Assembly (NCBI RefSeq): GCF_010389155.1
Contig: NC_057769.1
Location: forward strand, 33,031,548 to 33,095,547
From: Erigeron canadensis
Lineage: Eukaryota > Streptophyta > Magnoliopsida > Asterales > Asteraceae
DNA length: 64,000 nt
Reading direction: 5' to 3'
Shown here: one piece after another, positions 21,917-34,136 of the stretch
How positions within the stretch are numbered: position 1 is the first letter of the stretch
Layout of the letters: the number at the start of each line of letters is the position of its first letter
Notes under the pieces: generated by a model
Told to the model about the DNA's origin: nothing
Database searches by the model: none
The model's input: the letters and a program-made list of their open reading frames with translations, nothing else
Made by a program: the position numbers and the translations under genes

Positions 21917-23180
21917 ATTCTACCCTGATCTTGGTAACGTACCAATGAACTTCCGTGATGTTTTTCTTCAAAGTCAAGCTCTTGAAGGGATGACAACGTC
22001 TATGGTAAGTATAAGTCAGGAAATTCTTCTCTAGCTTCAATAAATCAGCAATACTCGGTGACATTAGATCAACAATGCATGGTTTCTCTATGACAAACTA
22101 CATATATGTTCATGACTTCATAATGAAGTGTATAAAATGCGTGTGTATATCGTAATGGCATTTTGCTCATCAACTTAAACAAAATAGATCTTGAGATTGG
22201 TACAATGTTCTAGTACTTAATTGTTAGACTTATTTTTCAATACCACACAAGTTCTTTTTGAATTTGCTGATTTATGGAGTTTAACAGCAGGTTCACTCTT
22301 TTGTCTAAGTCAGATTCTTGGAGAACCGAATGTACAACACATTATATTTGGGTAACATCTCTCACAATTCAAATTTGATTTGATCACGTTACACGATAGA
22401 GGGCATCAATTAAACTTTCCTGTTATGTTGTTTCTTTGGACATAGGTTGTGCCTAACAGGAGGGAGGGAAATTCATGTTGCCATAGTTAAAAATATACAA
22501 GATCTAGCAAAAGCTTTCTCAGTTTACGATGGTGAAATGCTGGTAATATTATCACATACACTCTAAACACTATTGAATCCGGAGAAACAAATCTGACCCA
22601 TTTACTTATGAATAGATAGATTTAAATATCACCAACGAGTCAAAAGGGTAAACGGAGAAGAATAAGCTAAAATGTGAATGCATTGAAAGTTGTCCCGAAT
22701 GTAACTTATTTATGCATACAAACGCCCAGCTTTATCGTTTTAACTAAAGATTTAATAGTTCTCATATTAATGTAGTTTTTAAACCATATTTGACACACTA
22801 AAAAGTTATTGAAAAGGTAAAAAACCTGCACGTTCTGTTTTGACCTGTACCTAACAATTACCCGTTTTGACACGATCCCATCTTGACCCATTATCCAACC
22901 TCACATTTTTCCGTATAGAACAAGGTTGAATTCGAATATCTCACGACTTTTCCCAGTTCAGGAAGGAAGAATTGCTTCAATTTGCTAAAACTGCATTTAT
23001 CTGGCTGAAAGTAACTGCTGATGTATCAAGGTCAGTGGGTGAACATGTGCTCTAATTTTTTACTTTTGTATAACTGTTAAGTGCTATGATATCTGATCCA
23101 TTGGTGACCTTCCCTCAGAATAGATTCAGAAATCTCACAAATACAACAAAGCTTGAATAGAATGAACTACTAAAAATCTG
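21917..23180 (+). pseudogene. Unrecognised multi-exon gene remnant
   Basis: Five short open segments with consistent splice borders can be read: FYPDLGNVPMNFRDVFLQ... (ends at a GT near 22004); SLFCLSQILGEPNVQHIIFG (about 22291-22350, donor GGTAAC); LCLTGGREIHVAIVKNIQDL... (about 22448-22542, donor GTAATA); KEELLQFAKTAFIWLKVTAD... (about 22965-23030, donor GTCAGT); IDSEISQIQQSLNRMNY then a stop (about 23122-23172). Phases join for at least segments 2 and 3. I do not recognise the protein. It is helical and non-repetitive, and the context (direct repeats at both sides) suggests a captured or duplicated gene fragment. An intact start is not visible. Confidence 0.4.
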
Positions 23181-23335
23181 TTGACGAGAGTGGGAATTCT
23201 TCTGAAACGACAATTAGTGCATTACCAAGGGTAACACACCCAGGTCCTTAGATTTTGCATGGTTTTATATAACAAGAGATCCACCTGTAGATACTTATTA
23301 TTTCGTGAAAAAAAGCCCAATTGTCGGCAGGATGC

Positions 23336-23477
23336 GAAAGACTTTGTAGCCCACATTCAATTGTGTTGCAGATTAAAGTCACTTTTATCAAAGAAAAGAT
23401 TGTTAAAGAAAGGGGATACACCAGAGACTCATGCTCAAAAAGTACGGTTCATCTTAGTTGTCTTGTTTTGCAAAGTT
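23336..23477 (+). repeat. Direct repeat R2 (partner at 21545-21690)
   Basis: The second copy of the segment described for R1, about 1.79 kb downstream in the same orientation. Confidence 0.8.
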
Positions 23478-23479
23478 TA

Positions 23480-24461
23480 CTGCAACTATTAATTAAGAAA
23501 CAAGAAATGAAAACAATCTTTGCAAAAGTGACATTTTTTGATTCTCATTCTACCAGCAAATATCATCTTACTGGCATTTTTTTTTGTTATGATTCTATAT
23601 ATTTAGCTTTGAGACGAGTTCTTTTCAAATACGATATGTTGATACATGAATAGTATATGAAGCAATATTGTTAGATAACTCTGGAGAACACATTCTCATA
23701 CATATAGCTATGACTTATGATAGTTTAAATTGGTAAGAAAAATTGCCAAACAAGCATGTATTTTACATTGTGTTTTTTAAGCACATTAGAAGCAATTGGA
23801 GAAGCTTCTGTTTCACAGGGAGACGCCATGTATGACCATGTCTTGTACTCATATGTAGTCTGATTATCTTATTATTCTGCAGATTGGTAAATTAAGAATT
23901 CTATTAGAATCTCTTTATAACTCGGCCTACAAAACAGGAAACCTAATTTTAGAACATAGGTATTTATTTGTGAATTTGAAGGTGTCATGAAGAGAAGCTA
24001 AGATTTTATACACAAAACTTTTCTAATAAATAAAAGAGGAACGCTAACCAATAGTTCGAAATAGGTGATTAAGTCATGATCTTCCCTACAACTCATGCTC
24101 TTATATACTACCCTAATTCTAACTAATAATAAAGCTTAACTAGAATCCTTTGATTTCAAGTACAATGACACTAAATGATACTAAAGTCATCAACATTGCT
24201 CAATCAAGAAGAAAGATGAAAACAAAATCAATCAAGAATAAGAACAATAAATAAAAAAATTGGTTATAATTTAGCGTGCAACTGACAGGAAAAAAAAAAA
24301 GTAATCAAGAACGCTGAAAAAAATGGATACAAAAATGATGGAAATACACCACATAAACATGTCTATACATCTAAGTTTAGGTATATGTTACACAGACAAA
24401 TGATGCAAAATTATAAAAAAGATTCAAACATAATGACAATTCTTCTGACTAATAAGGTTCG
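23480..24461. other. AT-rich intergenic DNA, no gene seen
   Basis: Possible further exon of the remnant at 23786-23848 (TLEAIGEASVSQGDAMYDH) after an AG; otherwise nothing supported. Confidence 0.45.
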
Positions 24462-25142
24462 TTAGGACCAACTTGGTTCAATCCAAGTATGAACATTATC
24501 GAGGTAACGTACCGTGGTGTGAGTTGCTTGGATGGTTTTGCAATTGAAGGTGCCGTACGCGCATGTTTCGAGTGAATAGAACACTATCCTCCCATTCTTG
24601 GAATGTAGTTTTGGAAAATAGATCTTGTTTTTCCATTTCTAGTGTTTTGGCTTCAGTACAAAGGCATGTTTCGTCACAAATATAGATCATGAGCCGCCCT
24701 ATAAACTATCTATTTTCCCCCACGTTTTAGTACTTCCATCAAGCTTGAATACCTCGACAGATTCTTCAGACACAATAACTAGTAAAAGATGTTGATCATG
24801 TCTTGTAAGGAAATGTTTAGTCCCGGAACAACTTTTTGGGGCTTTGGCTACATCTTGCTCCCAAGAGTAATCGACTACGCCCAAATCTTTGAAAGATGAA
24901 GCTTGTCCCCGAGTAAGGCATAAAGATCTCGACCAAAAAAGGTTGGAAAACGGAAGCCATATTTGTTATGCTGACCGACGCTCAGATGAAGCATATGCCA
25001 CGAAAATGCCCCAGAAACAAAATGGATGTGTACATTCCAATCATCAGTGCCTTTTAAAAAACCAACCACCATACAATCAGGGGAAGTAGGTGGTGCAGAG
25101 AAGGTGAAGCTATATGCAAGCCAATAATCTAGAGGTAAAAGC
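24462..25142 (-). pseudogene. F-box/DUF295 gene, 3' part (broken)
   Basis: Minus-strand reading gives the C-terminal DUF295 (KIB1-4 type beta-propeller) module: FTFSAPPTSPDCMVVGF, then FRFPTFFGRDLYALL, then HFLTRHDQHLLLVIV, VEVFKLDGSTKTWGKIDSL and MIYICDETCLCTEAK, ending HTWIEPSWS and a stop at 24462. Frameshifts lie near 24885, 24703 and between about 24560 and 24640. Proteins of this class pair an F-box (SCF ubiquitin-ligase adaptor) with a propeller. The gene stops abruptly at 25142, where a Copia LTR begins. The 5' part of the same gene, same strand and same reading direction, resumes at 42714-45242. Confidence 0.8.
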
Positions 25143-25180
25143 TGTTGGAAATAACAGTATAATAACAATATGTAATTCCT

Positions 25181-25183
<3 letters not shown>

Positions 25184-25219
<36 letters not shown>
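25184..25219. repeat. (TA)n microsatellite in Copia LTR
   Basis: Longer here than at the equivalent place in the other LTR (42420-42446), a normal slippage difference. Confidence 0.95.
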
Positions 25220-25221
<2 letters not shown>

Positions 25222-25829
25222 CAAAACGATTAAATAATGATAAAGGAATTAAACAAGAACAGAATGGAGGAACTAAATAAAAGAGGCAATTTGAAAGCTT
25301 CCTGCAAAACAAGAAAATGTAATAACAATAAAGTAGAACCGGGCTTGTGTTTGACACAATTCCCTTAAACGGATTCGCCGTCTGTTCCCAGGGTACACCG
25401 GTTAAAAGCAGCGTACTGCCGGACGTTGAACACTTGCCTGAAATAAGAACGGAACACAGGGATGGATGTTGCTACAAGAACGAATGAGCAATGTGTATGT
25501 GATAGGAGATCGTGTATTGTTCTGTATATCTTTCAAAACCTGATAGGTGCTTATATACACACAAATCTGTAACTGATATCATAAAGAAGCTAATTAAAAC
25601 TGACATTAAAGTAGCTTATTCTAGATCTTTCTTAAACGGGTCAAAACCCGGGTCGGGTTTATCTCGGATTGCAGCAAAAAGGAGCCCCGCGCGGGCCCCA
25701 ATTTTTCGAGCTGCATTCGTGACCGCAGGTCGCGCGTACACGCATTGGTTCAGAGAATTTTGACCCAGAAATCCGTTTTCTGCACCCCCCCTGCGCGGGT
25801 AGGAGCCAGAGTAAAACACAACACAAGAT

Positions 25830-27323
25830 TGATGTGTCATATTTTATACCATTTCCCACGTGACTTTAGAACCAATTATTCGTCATTTTGATAGTTTTAT
25901 ATCCAACTTTCGATGCTTTGAAGATGTGTTGAGTGTTTTCAGGTTGGAAATTGATTAGACGAATGAATTGGTCGATTTTGATGAGTTAAGGGAGAAACGG
26001 GAGAAAGATTCGGGTGAAATCGAGCGAAAAACGAAGAAAACGAAATCTGGAAGTTGTAACTGCCGTTAGCCTAGTAACGGCCGTTACATTGGTGGTTTGT
26101 GATTTCTCCTGTAACTGGCAGTTAGGGAACTAACGGCCGTTAGTTATCAACTGAAGAGTAACGACCGTTACCCCAGTAACCCCCGTTAGACCTCAAGTAT
26201 AATACTAACGGCCGTTATCCCACTAACGGCCGTTACACGCGTGTTTTGTACAAAGGATTAGTTAGGGTTCTGCACTTTTGGACGAATTCATAACACAATT
26301 TTTAGTTTTTCTCATACTTAGGAATACTTTGGAGCAAACAAGTGATTAGGGTTTCGATTATTTTCAGCTTTTGATTGTAATCATCATTGCTACCGGATTG
26401 TCATCATTCATTTGGTATAATATGATTTCCTCTCTATTTGTTTGTTCTTGCATTTCTAATATGAATAGCTAAATCTTTAGCACCCGCTTGGGTAGTAAGC
26501 ATGTCATAGGGTCGAATTGATGTTGCTTGCAAATGTTGAACAAGGTTTATATGTTTAATCGAAGATCCACATTTATTTGGATTTAAATATCGTTTTCAAC
26601 TTTTATATTTATTGATTGATAATTGTAATTAGAAGTTCGGGAGAAATCTATGTCATTGTCAATTGATTTATGAAATGGTTAATCGGTCTATAATTAACCT
26701 GAAATCGTTGGAGTTCGGGAGAAATCAACGATAAAGATTAAAAACAATTAAATTCATTTTGAATGTGTAGACGTCTATGATAGAGGGATCTGATTAGGCG
26801 AATAAGCAGTTCGGGAGAAAGCTTTCAAAAGATTAAATCATAAAATCAACTCAGGAATTTAATGCTTAACTGTTTAGAGGAGAAATTAAGTGCGGGAGCA
26901 ATAATTATCTTTTGAGCAGTCAAAGTTTCAAGTATAACGGGAGTTCATCTTGTCTACTTTTTGAGTCGTTCAACAAAAGCAAGTAATATCTAGACCCGAT
27001 GATTGGCATGTGAGCTGATCCAAGTAGGTGTTCATTTTTTTTTAATCTGTGTTAAGATTCAATCAATCAAATACTCTTTGCGATTAATCCTACGGGATTA
27101 CTGACTTTCTTCACTAACTTTGCAACGTGACAATTCGGTCACAAAACCCCCTTTTTAATCTGAATTACTTTACTGTGACAATTGCTTATTAAGTCCTTGT
27201 GTTTGACCTCGGTTTACCAAGTCAACTATATTGCATACGAACGGGTTCACTGCCCGCAAGTGTGTAGTAGTTAGTAGCTAGGTATTTCGTGTTCATAAAT
27301 TTAAGACTAGAAAATACACATCA
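25830..27323 (+). mobile_element. Solo LTR (1.48-kb family), copy 2, nested in Copia LTR
   Basis: It begins TGATGTGT and ends ACACATCA (8-bp perfect inverted termini) and is flanked by a perfect 5-bp duplication AAGAT (25825-25829 and 27324-27328). 1494 bp. Start (cattttataccatttcccacg-type words) and the last 270 bp (gattaatcctacgggattac, gacaattgcttat, gtgtgtagtagt) align with copy 1 at 10319-11794; the middle is much more diverged. No internal domain or PBS, hence a solo LTR. Confidence 0.92.
26056..26236 (+). promoter_or_regulatory. Array of paired TAACGGCCGTTA palindromes in the LTR
   Basis: Eight palindrome-like units in four pairs: TAACTGCCGTTA/TAACGGCCGTTA, TAACTGGCAGTTA/TAACGGCCGTTA, TAACGACCGTTA/TAACCCCCGTTA, TAACGGCCGTTA twice. 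Members of a pair are 3-7 nt apart. The AACGG/CCGTT core occurs 11 times. AACGG is the core of the mitosis-specific activator element bound by plant MYB3R factors, so a MYB-responsive enhancer is a reasonable inference. Confidence 0.55.
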
Positions 27324-27604
27324 AAGATCTTGACATAGCTTAGAAACCTCCACTTATAAACTAGTAAAAGTTTATATCCCACACCAATGTGGGACAAAGC
27401 TTTTCCAACTCCAACTTATGCACCAAACACACAACTTTGAGACTCGATATCTCATTCACCTTTAACCCAATTTGGACGCATCTTAGTTTGTTACGTAGCC
27501 TTGGCCAGAGACTACAAAACCCATTAAACGGTTTGCAATATATGTCACACGACTATATATTTATTGATGTCCAAAGTGGTGGAAAAATGCACTTTTTCCC
27601 AACA

Positions 27605-27618
27605 ATCCCCCACATGAA
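27605..27618 (-). other. Copia polypurine tract
   Basis: Minus strand TTCATGTGGGGGAT immediately before the LTR start TGTTGGG; it primes plus-strand DNA synthesis in LTR elements. Confidence 0.7.
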
Positions 27619-28176
27619 TGGAGGTCGATCTCAGAAACAACAGTGTCCAATTCAAATTTCAACAGTTGAATCTTGCATACGAAGGTAGGTGTAACCCTTT
27701 GAACCTTTGCTCATGAAACGCACTTAGTCTACTGGCTCTGAGTAGACAGCGATGTCTTTGAACTCGTCTGCCATTTGTGTAGGCGACAATACGCTTCACA
27801 CAAGACTCTCCCTGACAAAGTCAAGTCCTCATAGTTATGTCCATTATGGTCCTGGACATGCGCCTGGTTCTGCGAGAGCTGTTAAGTATTGTGCCCCTAT
27901 CAATACCCTAAGAAGCGACCCCACTTCTCTCTCACATAGGTGATTCACCACGTAGGCTACCCGAATCATTAAAAGCCATAGGCTTAACCTTATAACTTGT
28001 CACTTTTAGGAATGGACTAGGAAGATTATTATGCCCTATAATAAACTCCCTTGTAACGTGTGGGGTTTTATCAAATCCCCCCACAGTGACCTCGCCAGCT
28101 CATACAATTAGGTTTCCTATTGAACTCAGATCTTGGGATCTCCAGTCAGCTGAGTTAGGTTTTCCTTCATATAAGC
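27619..28176 (-). other. Copia 3' non-coding region
   Basis: Between the end of the RNase H reading frame and the polypurine tract. No additional ORF with recognisable similarity; plus-strand ORFs here are shadows. Confidence 0.6.
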
Positions 28177-29545
28177 TTAGCCTTTCATGGGCTTTAGTCC
28201 CATTCCCATTGACGACTTCTGAACTAACTCTCTGCTTAAGCCTTTTGTTAGCGGATTCGCGATATTATCCTTTGACTTCACATAGTCAACAGTGATAACT
28301 CCTGTAGAGATTAGTTGTCGTACTGTATTATGTCTACGTCTGATGTCTATTCTTACCATTGTACATTGTGCTATGAGCTCTACCAATTGCCGATTGGCTA
28401 TCACAATGTATACATATGGCCGACACCGGTCTAGGCCATCTTGGTATATCCTCAATAAACTGACGTAGCCATTCTGCCTCTTCACCCGCTTTATCTAAAG
28501 CGATGAACTCTGATTCCATCGTGGATCTAGCAATAACCGTTTTCTTAGATGATTTCCACGATATGGCTGCCCCTCCAAGTGTAAACACATACCCACTTGT
28601 TGCTCTGGAATCATTCGTTTCAGATATCTAATTTGCATCACAATGTCCTTCAATTACTGCTGGATATCTACCATAATGCAAGCCATAATCACGAGTGTAC
28701 CTTAAATACCGAAGTAACCTGATCATACAGTTCCAATGACTTGAACTTGGGTTACTTGTATATCTACTTAGCTTGCTAACAGCATATGCCAAGTATGGTC
28801 TTGTACAACTCATCAAATACATTAAGCTGCCAATAATTCTTGAGTACTGTAATTGTTCAACTGGCTCTCCTCTGTTCTTCGCAAGATGTTGACTCGTGTC
28901 AATAGGAGTCCTTGCTACATTAGAGTCATTTGCATTGAACTTCTCAAGTATTTTGTCCACATAGTGGGACTGACTTAAAACAAGTCCATCATGGGTTCGT
29001 GTGATTTGAACCCCTAAAATCACATCTGCTAAACCCATGTCTTTCATGTCAAACTTTGCCTTTAGGAGATCTTTTGTAGACTTTATCATTTTGTCATTAC
29101 TTCCAGCAATGAGCATATCATCTACATATAGGCACAAGATGACATATCCATCTGGTGTGTCTTTCACATATACACACTTGTCACATTCATTGATCTTGAA
29201 CCCAGACTCAAGCATGACATTATCGAATTTTTCATGCCATTGTTTGGGAGCTTGTTTTAATCCATACAAAGACTTAACAAGCTTACACACTTTCTTTTCT
29301 TGCCCAGGAGCAATAAATCCCTCAGGTTGCTCCATGTAAATCTCTTCCTCAAGATTTCCATTCAAGAAAGCGGTTTTCACATCCATTTGGTGAACTTCCA
29401 AATTTCTAATGGCGGCAATGGCAAGTACCAACCTGATCGAGGTTATTCGAGTTACCGGCGAATATGTATCAAAATAATGAAAGTCCTTTCGCTGTTTGTA
29501 ACCCTTGATCACTAATCTTGCCTTATATTTGTCAATGGAGCCATC
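28177..29545 (-). pseudogene. Copia reverse transcriptase and RNase H
   Basis: The frame opens with [18 protein letters not shown] (TGA just before it at 29546-29548). RT motifs follow in order: [33 protein letters not shown], and the catalytic YVDD (in [12 protein letters not shown]). A TAG near 28628 interrupts CDAN-stop-ISET, where Trp is expected. RNase H continues with [19 protein letters not shown] (28334-28588), then a frameshift near 28340, and the tail VKSKDNIANPLTKGLSRE in the next frame. Typical Ty1/copia order (integrase before RT). Inactive because of two stops and a frameshift. Confidence 0.88.
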
Positions 29546-30762
29546 TCACTTCAATTTCCTCTTGAAGATCCATCGATAACCTAGTGGATTACATCCCGGA
29601 GGAAGATCCACTAGCTCCCAAGTATGGTTTTGTAAAATAGAATCTATTTTACTTTTGATGGCTTCCCTCCATTGAGGCCCTTCTGAGGAAGTTACCGCTT
29701 CACGGTAAGTTTGAGGTTCACTTTCCACCACATAAGTGTAGAAATCAGGACCGAAAGACTTTTCTGTCCTAGCTCTTTTGCTTCGTCTAGGCTCAATATC
29801 TTCTTCCTCAGGTTGTTCCAGTTCCTCTGGGACTGGCTCATTAGGTGTCTCATCTTGGACACTTTCATTGACTACCCTATACGAATTTCCAGATTCTTTT
29901 GCAACGCATGGAAAGATATTTTCAAAGAATGAGGCATTCCTTGATTCCATTATCGATCCTTTATGTATATCTGGAATCTTGGATTCATGCACAAGGAAAC
30001 GGTATGCACTACTCTGATCAGCATATCCAATAAAAATGCAATCAACAGTTTTGGGTCCTATCTTTAGGGCCTTAGGTAGTGGAACAACTACCTTGGCTAG
30101 GCACCCCCACACTTTTAGATATTCATAGGATGGTTTCCTTTTCCACCATAACTCATATGGGGTCACATCCTTTTTCTTGTGAGGTATCTTATTCAAAAGA
30201 TAATTTGCTAATAGAATGGCATCCCCCCACATGTTCTGATTGACACCAGAACTCACCAACATGGCATTCACCATTTCTTTCAAGGTTCGATTCTTTCGTT
30301 CAGCCATTCCATTTGATTGAGGTGAATAAGGTGCAGTGAACTCATGTCGTACTCCATTTTGTGAACAGAATTCAGCAAAAGGTGAGACATATTCACCACC
30401 TCTATCACTTCGTACAACCTTGATTTTCCTTTCAAGTTGATTCTCAACTTCATTCTTGTAGGCAATAAAAGTCTCAATTGCCTCATCCTTACTTTTCAGT
30501 AAGTAAACATAACAATACTTCGTGTTATCATCGATAAACGTAATGAAGTACTTAAATCCATGTCTCGTGGGAATGGATTTTAGATCACACACATCTGTGT
30601 GTATCATATCAAGCGGTTCGGTAGCTCTTTCAACCGATTTAAATGGTGCCCTTGTTAATTTGGCTTCAACACAAGTTTCACATTTGTGATTTGAGTCAAT
30701 ATGAAAATTTGGTATGCTATTCAATTTAATTAAACGACGAATGGAATTAAAATTGACATGAC
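29546..30762 (-). pseudogene. Copia integrase, 5' truncated
   Basis: Starts in the middle of the GAG-pre-integrase zinc finger ([15 protein letters not shown], then CETC) because the chromovirus LTR inserted there; the apparent upstream Met lies in that LTR. Catalytic-core landmarks follow: [16 protein letters not shown] and [10 protein letters not shown] supply the D, D and E, then [11 protein letters not shown] and the C-terminal region up to the RT linker [10 protein letters not shown] and TGA. Confidence 0.88.
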
Positions 30763-32680
30763 TGTAACACCCCGACAGCGGCGGAAAACTCGGGATGTAA
30801 GATAAAGCACACGCGCACATGGATGTTACATAGGAATACTAAATGAGTGCTTAGAATAAACATAAATAGTCAATTTCACAACCAAACAAGCATAGTAGTG
30901 GCTATTACACATAAGTTCAACAAAGGTGACCAAATCAAGTATGAAAAGTCCCACGCAGGGGATACGATTGGGCATATTGCCACCAACCCCAAATAACAAG
31001 CATGCAAACTCCAACCCTAAATCCTGAAGTCTGCTAATAGTCCCATGCTACCATTCCTAGCCACGATTAGCCTGGTTACCTGAAAGGAATACTTAAAAGA
31101 GTCAACACATAGGTTGGTGAGTTCGTAGGTTTGAGTATAAACTAGTAGTATAAAAACATTTTATACCGCCAATAGATCTCAAGTATTAAGTAGTATGTAG
31201 TGGCTAGTGACCAACTTGCACATAAGTAAGCGAGCACACACAATCCTCGATAGGACCGGCTAATAGTATCAATAGAGCACACACAATCCTCAATAGGACC
31301 GGCTAATAGTATCAAGTAGTCAAATAGCCAAAGAGTAGTAAAAGTAGTTACGGCATGTATAAAAGCTTAAGTAGTATTCCTTTCACCCCGAAATAAGTAA
31401 AGAAAAAGGGGCTACGAAGACTCACAGTGATCTGCTACAAACGTAGTTTCTACAAGCACAGGGTATAAGCACTGATACAGTAAAATATATCTACTCGAAT
31501 CCAAGTATGTCTTGATGTCAACCTAATCACAAACCATTGAGTATAGATGGATACATGTATTAGTTCTCGTGATTATTTATTCACTAAGTGTCCTTGATGT
31601 ACTGATGATTTGGATCACTAAAGATCTTTAAACGTTTGACTCAACAGTGTTTTTCATACACTAGACTCGTAATGAACGTCTTTGAACTCGCACTTTGATA
31701 AACAAGATCGAATATGTCTTGATTTTACCTTAATTAGGGTTTCCTTGTACATGATAGACTTGGATTACAACTAAGTATAAAACCTGATTTCTACAACTAA
31801 CGAAAATAGGGTTTAAATTCGTAAGGTGTAGCTGAACGAAGATTAAATTCGTAAGGTGTATCTGAACGAAGATAGACCTTAAGTTCGTAAGGTGTATCTG
31901 AACGAAGATAGACCTTAAATTCGTTTGAGGACTTAAGTTTGCTAAGTTCGTTTTGAAGCTTAACTTCGTTTTGGAAGACTTAAATTCGTTTCCAGGATAC
32001 TAAATTCGTTTTAAGTGTTTTTAGGACGAATTTGGGACTGTTCAAACAAAAACGAGGGTTTTGAAGATTAAAACATGTTTACGACCCAAATTTGATCACG
32101 AAAAGGTTACTAAACACTTTTAGACACAAACCCACTAACTTTTAACACGATTTTTACACCAAAAATGGACCAAATCATCAAGAACATACACTTGAAAAGT
32201 AAGCTTTTATTTTGATGAAAATCTCAAAACTTGTTGTCATTACCTGAAAATCGATACTAGAAATATGTTTTGATTATCACAAGGAAGCTAAAAATGCAAG
32301 AAATCTTGGTTTAACAACTCAAAATCAAATGATGAATTTTGTGGGTGAAGATGGTGAAGGTATGTGTGTGTTTTTAGAGAGAGAGAGGTGAGATGAGATG
32401 AAAATGGAGAAGAAGTGGAGAAATTGGGTTTTCTAACCCTTTTATAGTTTTCCCTTAATTTATGATTCTAATAATTGTAGGGTCTAAATGAAACATTTTC
32501 AGACTAGAATTTCTTGAACACAATCGCTTACGTCTTGAAACCTAACATTCTTATCACAATAGACCATAGACGCGTCTTATAATTTAAGATTTAAGAGTGA
32601 ATAGACCTTCACGTGAGCACATGTTCGAAACTAGAACATATTATGGATTTATTTAAATTATTTCTAAGGCGGTTGTTACA
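30763..32680 (-). repeat. Chromovirus LTR 1 (3' LTR)
   Basis: 1918 bp, TGTAACACC...GGTTGTTACA, i.e. inverted ends TGTAACA. Followed by the polypurine tract (plus strand ttctcccccactt, 32681-32693). Compared by eye with LTR 2 (offset 7810) I find one substitution (actagtag versus acaagtag, near 31143 and 38953) and two single-base homopolymer differences. Confidence 0.93.
31812..31914 (-). repeat. 36-bp subrepeats inside the chromovirus LTR
   Basis: Three units built on TTCGTAAGGTGTATCTGAAC (31812, 31843, 31879). The same array recurs at about 39622-39724 in LTR 2. A 44-bp tandem pair (cacacaatcctc-ataggaccgg) is also present at about 31235-31320 and 39045-39130. Confidence 0.85.
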
Positions 32681-32922
32681 TTCTCCCCCACTTAAAGGAA
32701 TTGCGTCCCGAAATTCGAATTTACATATCATGTTTCATGCTTCGCTTGCACACTAAGTTTACAAGTATTAGATTGCATGTTTAGTGCTAAGTGTATTTGC
32801 ATCAAGAGTAACAAGTAGCATGCTTAACATTGAGTTTTCTAAATATCACATTGCATAATAAACATCAAGTATCAAGTTAGGAATTAAGTCCTTAAGTTTA
32901 CTTGCTAGACTAGGATAATACG

Positions 32923-34136
32923 CTAAGCGAATAGATGCGGATACTTAAGCTTCATCTGATCTTCTCGTTCCCAAGTGAATTCTGGACCTCTACGGGAGTT
33001 CCAACGAACTTTCACAATAGTATACTTATGTCTCTTGAGCTTTTTGACAATTCGTTCTAGAATTTCTACGGGTTCTTCCTTGAAGCTTAGGTTACTGTCT
33101 ACTCGTATCTCGTTCAAAGGAACATATGTTGTTTCATCGGCTAGGCACTTCTTGAGGTTCGATACGTGGAAGACATCGTGTACGTTACTTAGTTCTTGGG
33201 GAAGTTTCAAACGGTAGGCTACTGCACCAATGCGCTCTACGATCTCAAACGGTCCAACATATCTTGGGGCTAGTTTCCCCCTCTTTATGAATCTGACCAC
33301 GCCCTTCCATGGCGAAACTTTAAGCATTACTCGATCACCCACCTGAAACTCTAGGGGTTTTCTTCGGTTGTCTGCATATTTCTTTTGTCTGTCTCTTGCT
33401 TTCAGTAGATTCTCCTTAATTTGAGCGACTCTTTCAGTAGTTTCGAGAATGATCTCTGGACCTATTAGTTGCATATCCCCAACTTCGTGCCATGCAAGTG
33501 GAGATCGACATTTCCTTCCGTACAAAACCTCATAAGGTGGACACCCGATACTTGCATGATAACTGTTGTTATACGAGAATTCGACTAATGGGAGATGAGT
33601 GTCCCAACTTCCTCCAAAGTCTATGACACAGGCTCTTAGCATGTCTTCGAGTGTTTGAATCGTTCTCTCACTCTGTCCGTCTGACTGCGGATGGTAGGCT
33701 GTGCTCATATCGATTCGCGTTCCCAAAGCTCGTTGTAATGATCTCCAAAATCCTGAGGTAAATCGACTATCCCTATCACTAATGATTGATACAGGGACAC
33801 CGTGTTTAGCTACAATCTCTTTAAGATACAGACGTGCATACTGCTCCATAGAATAATCTTCACGTATAGGTATGAAATGCGCTGACTTGGTCAGTTGATC
33901 TACCACCACCCATATAGCATCTTTACCACTACTCGTTCTTGGTAACTTCGTGACAAAATCCATAGTGATCTTCTCCCACTTCCAGCTGGGAAGCTCTGGT
34001 TGTGTTAGTAGTCCTCCTGGCTTCTTATGTTCCGCTTTAACTCTCAAACACGTTAGACACTTGCTCACATAAACTGCCACATCGCTCTTCATCCCTGGCC
34101 ACCAAAATAAATCTCGCAAGTCTTGATACATCTTAT
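32923..34136 (-). CDS. Chromovirus integrase with chromodomain
   Basis: A 402-residue frame. Zinc-finger remainder ([16 protein letters not shown]), catalytic D in [10 protein letters not shown], second D in [11 protein letters not shown] in [15 protein letters not shown], then the GPY region ([20 protein letters not shown]) and a terminal chromodomain-like segment ending KYPHLFA. It is separated from RT/RNase H by one frameshift at 34137-34145: minus strand reads CACCCGGAATAG where one more G would keep the frame. The missing base lies in a G run, so a sequencing or assembly error is possible. The enzyme inserts element cDNA into chromatin. Confidence 0.9.

Larger units (their letters stand above)
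25143..27604 (-). repeat. Copia 3' LTR, split by a nested solo LTR
   Basis: Reading the minus strand it starts TGTTGGGAAAAAG at 27604 and ends TGTTATTTCCAACA at 25143. Removing the nested LTR and one AAGAT leaves about 963 bp. 25143-25486 matches the 5' LTR remnant at 42378-42713 with one substitution (cggattcg versus cagattcg) plus a difference in (TA)n length, so the Copia insertion is young. Confidence 0.85.

Noticed and set aside
25616..25859. Overlapping ORFs in both strands near 25.7 kb
   Set aside because: They lie inside the Copia LTR, in a locally GC-rich stretch; no conserved domain.
29546..30820. Integrase ORF start [17 protein letters not shown]
   Set aside because: The first 18 codons lie in the inserted chromovirus LTR, so the start is not the Copia one.
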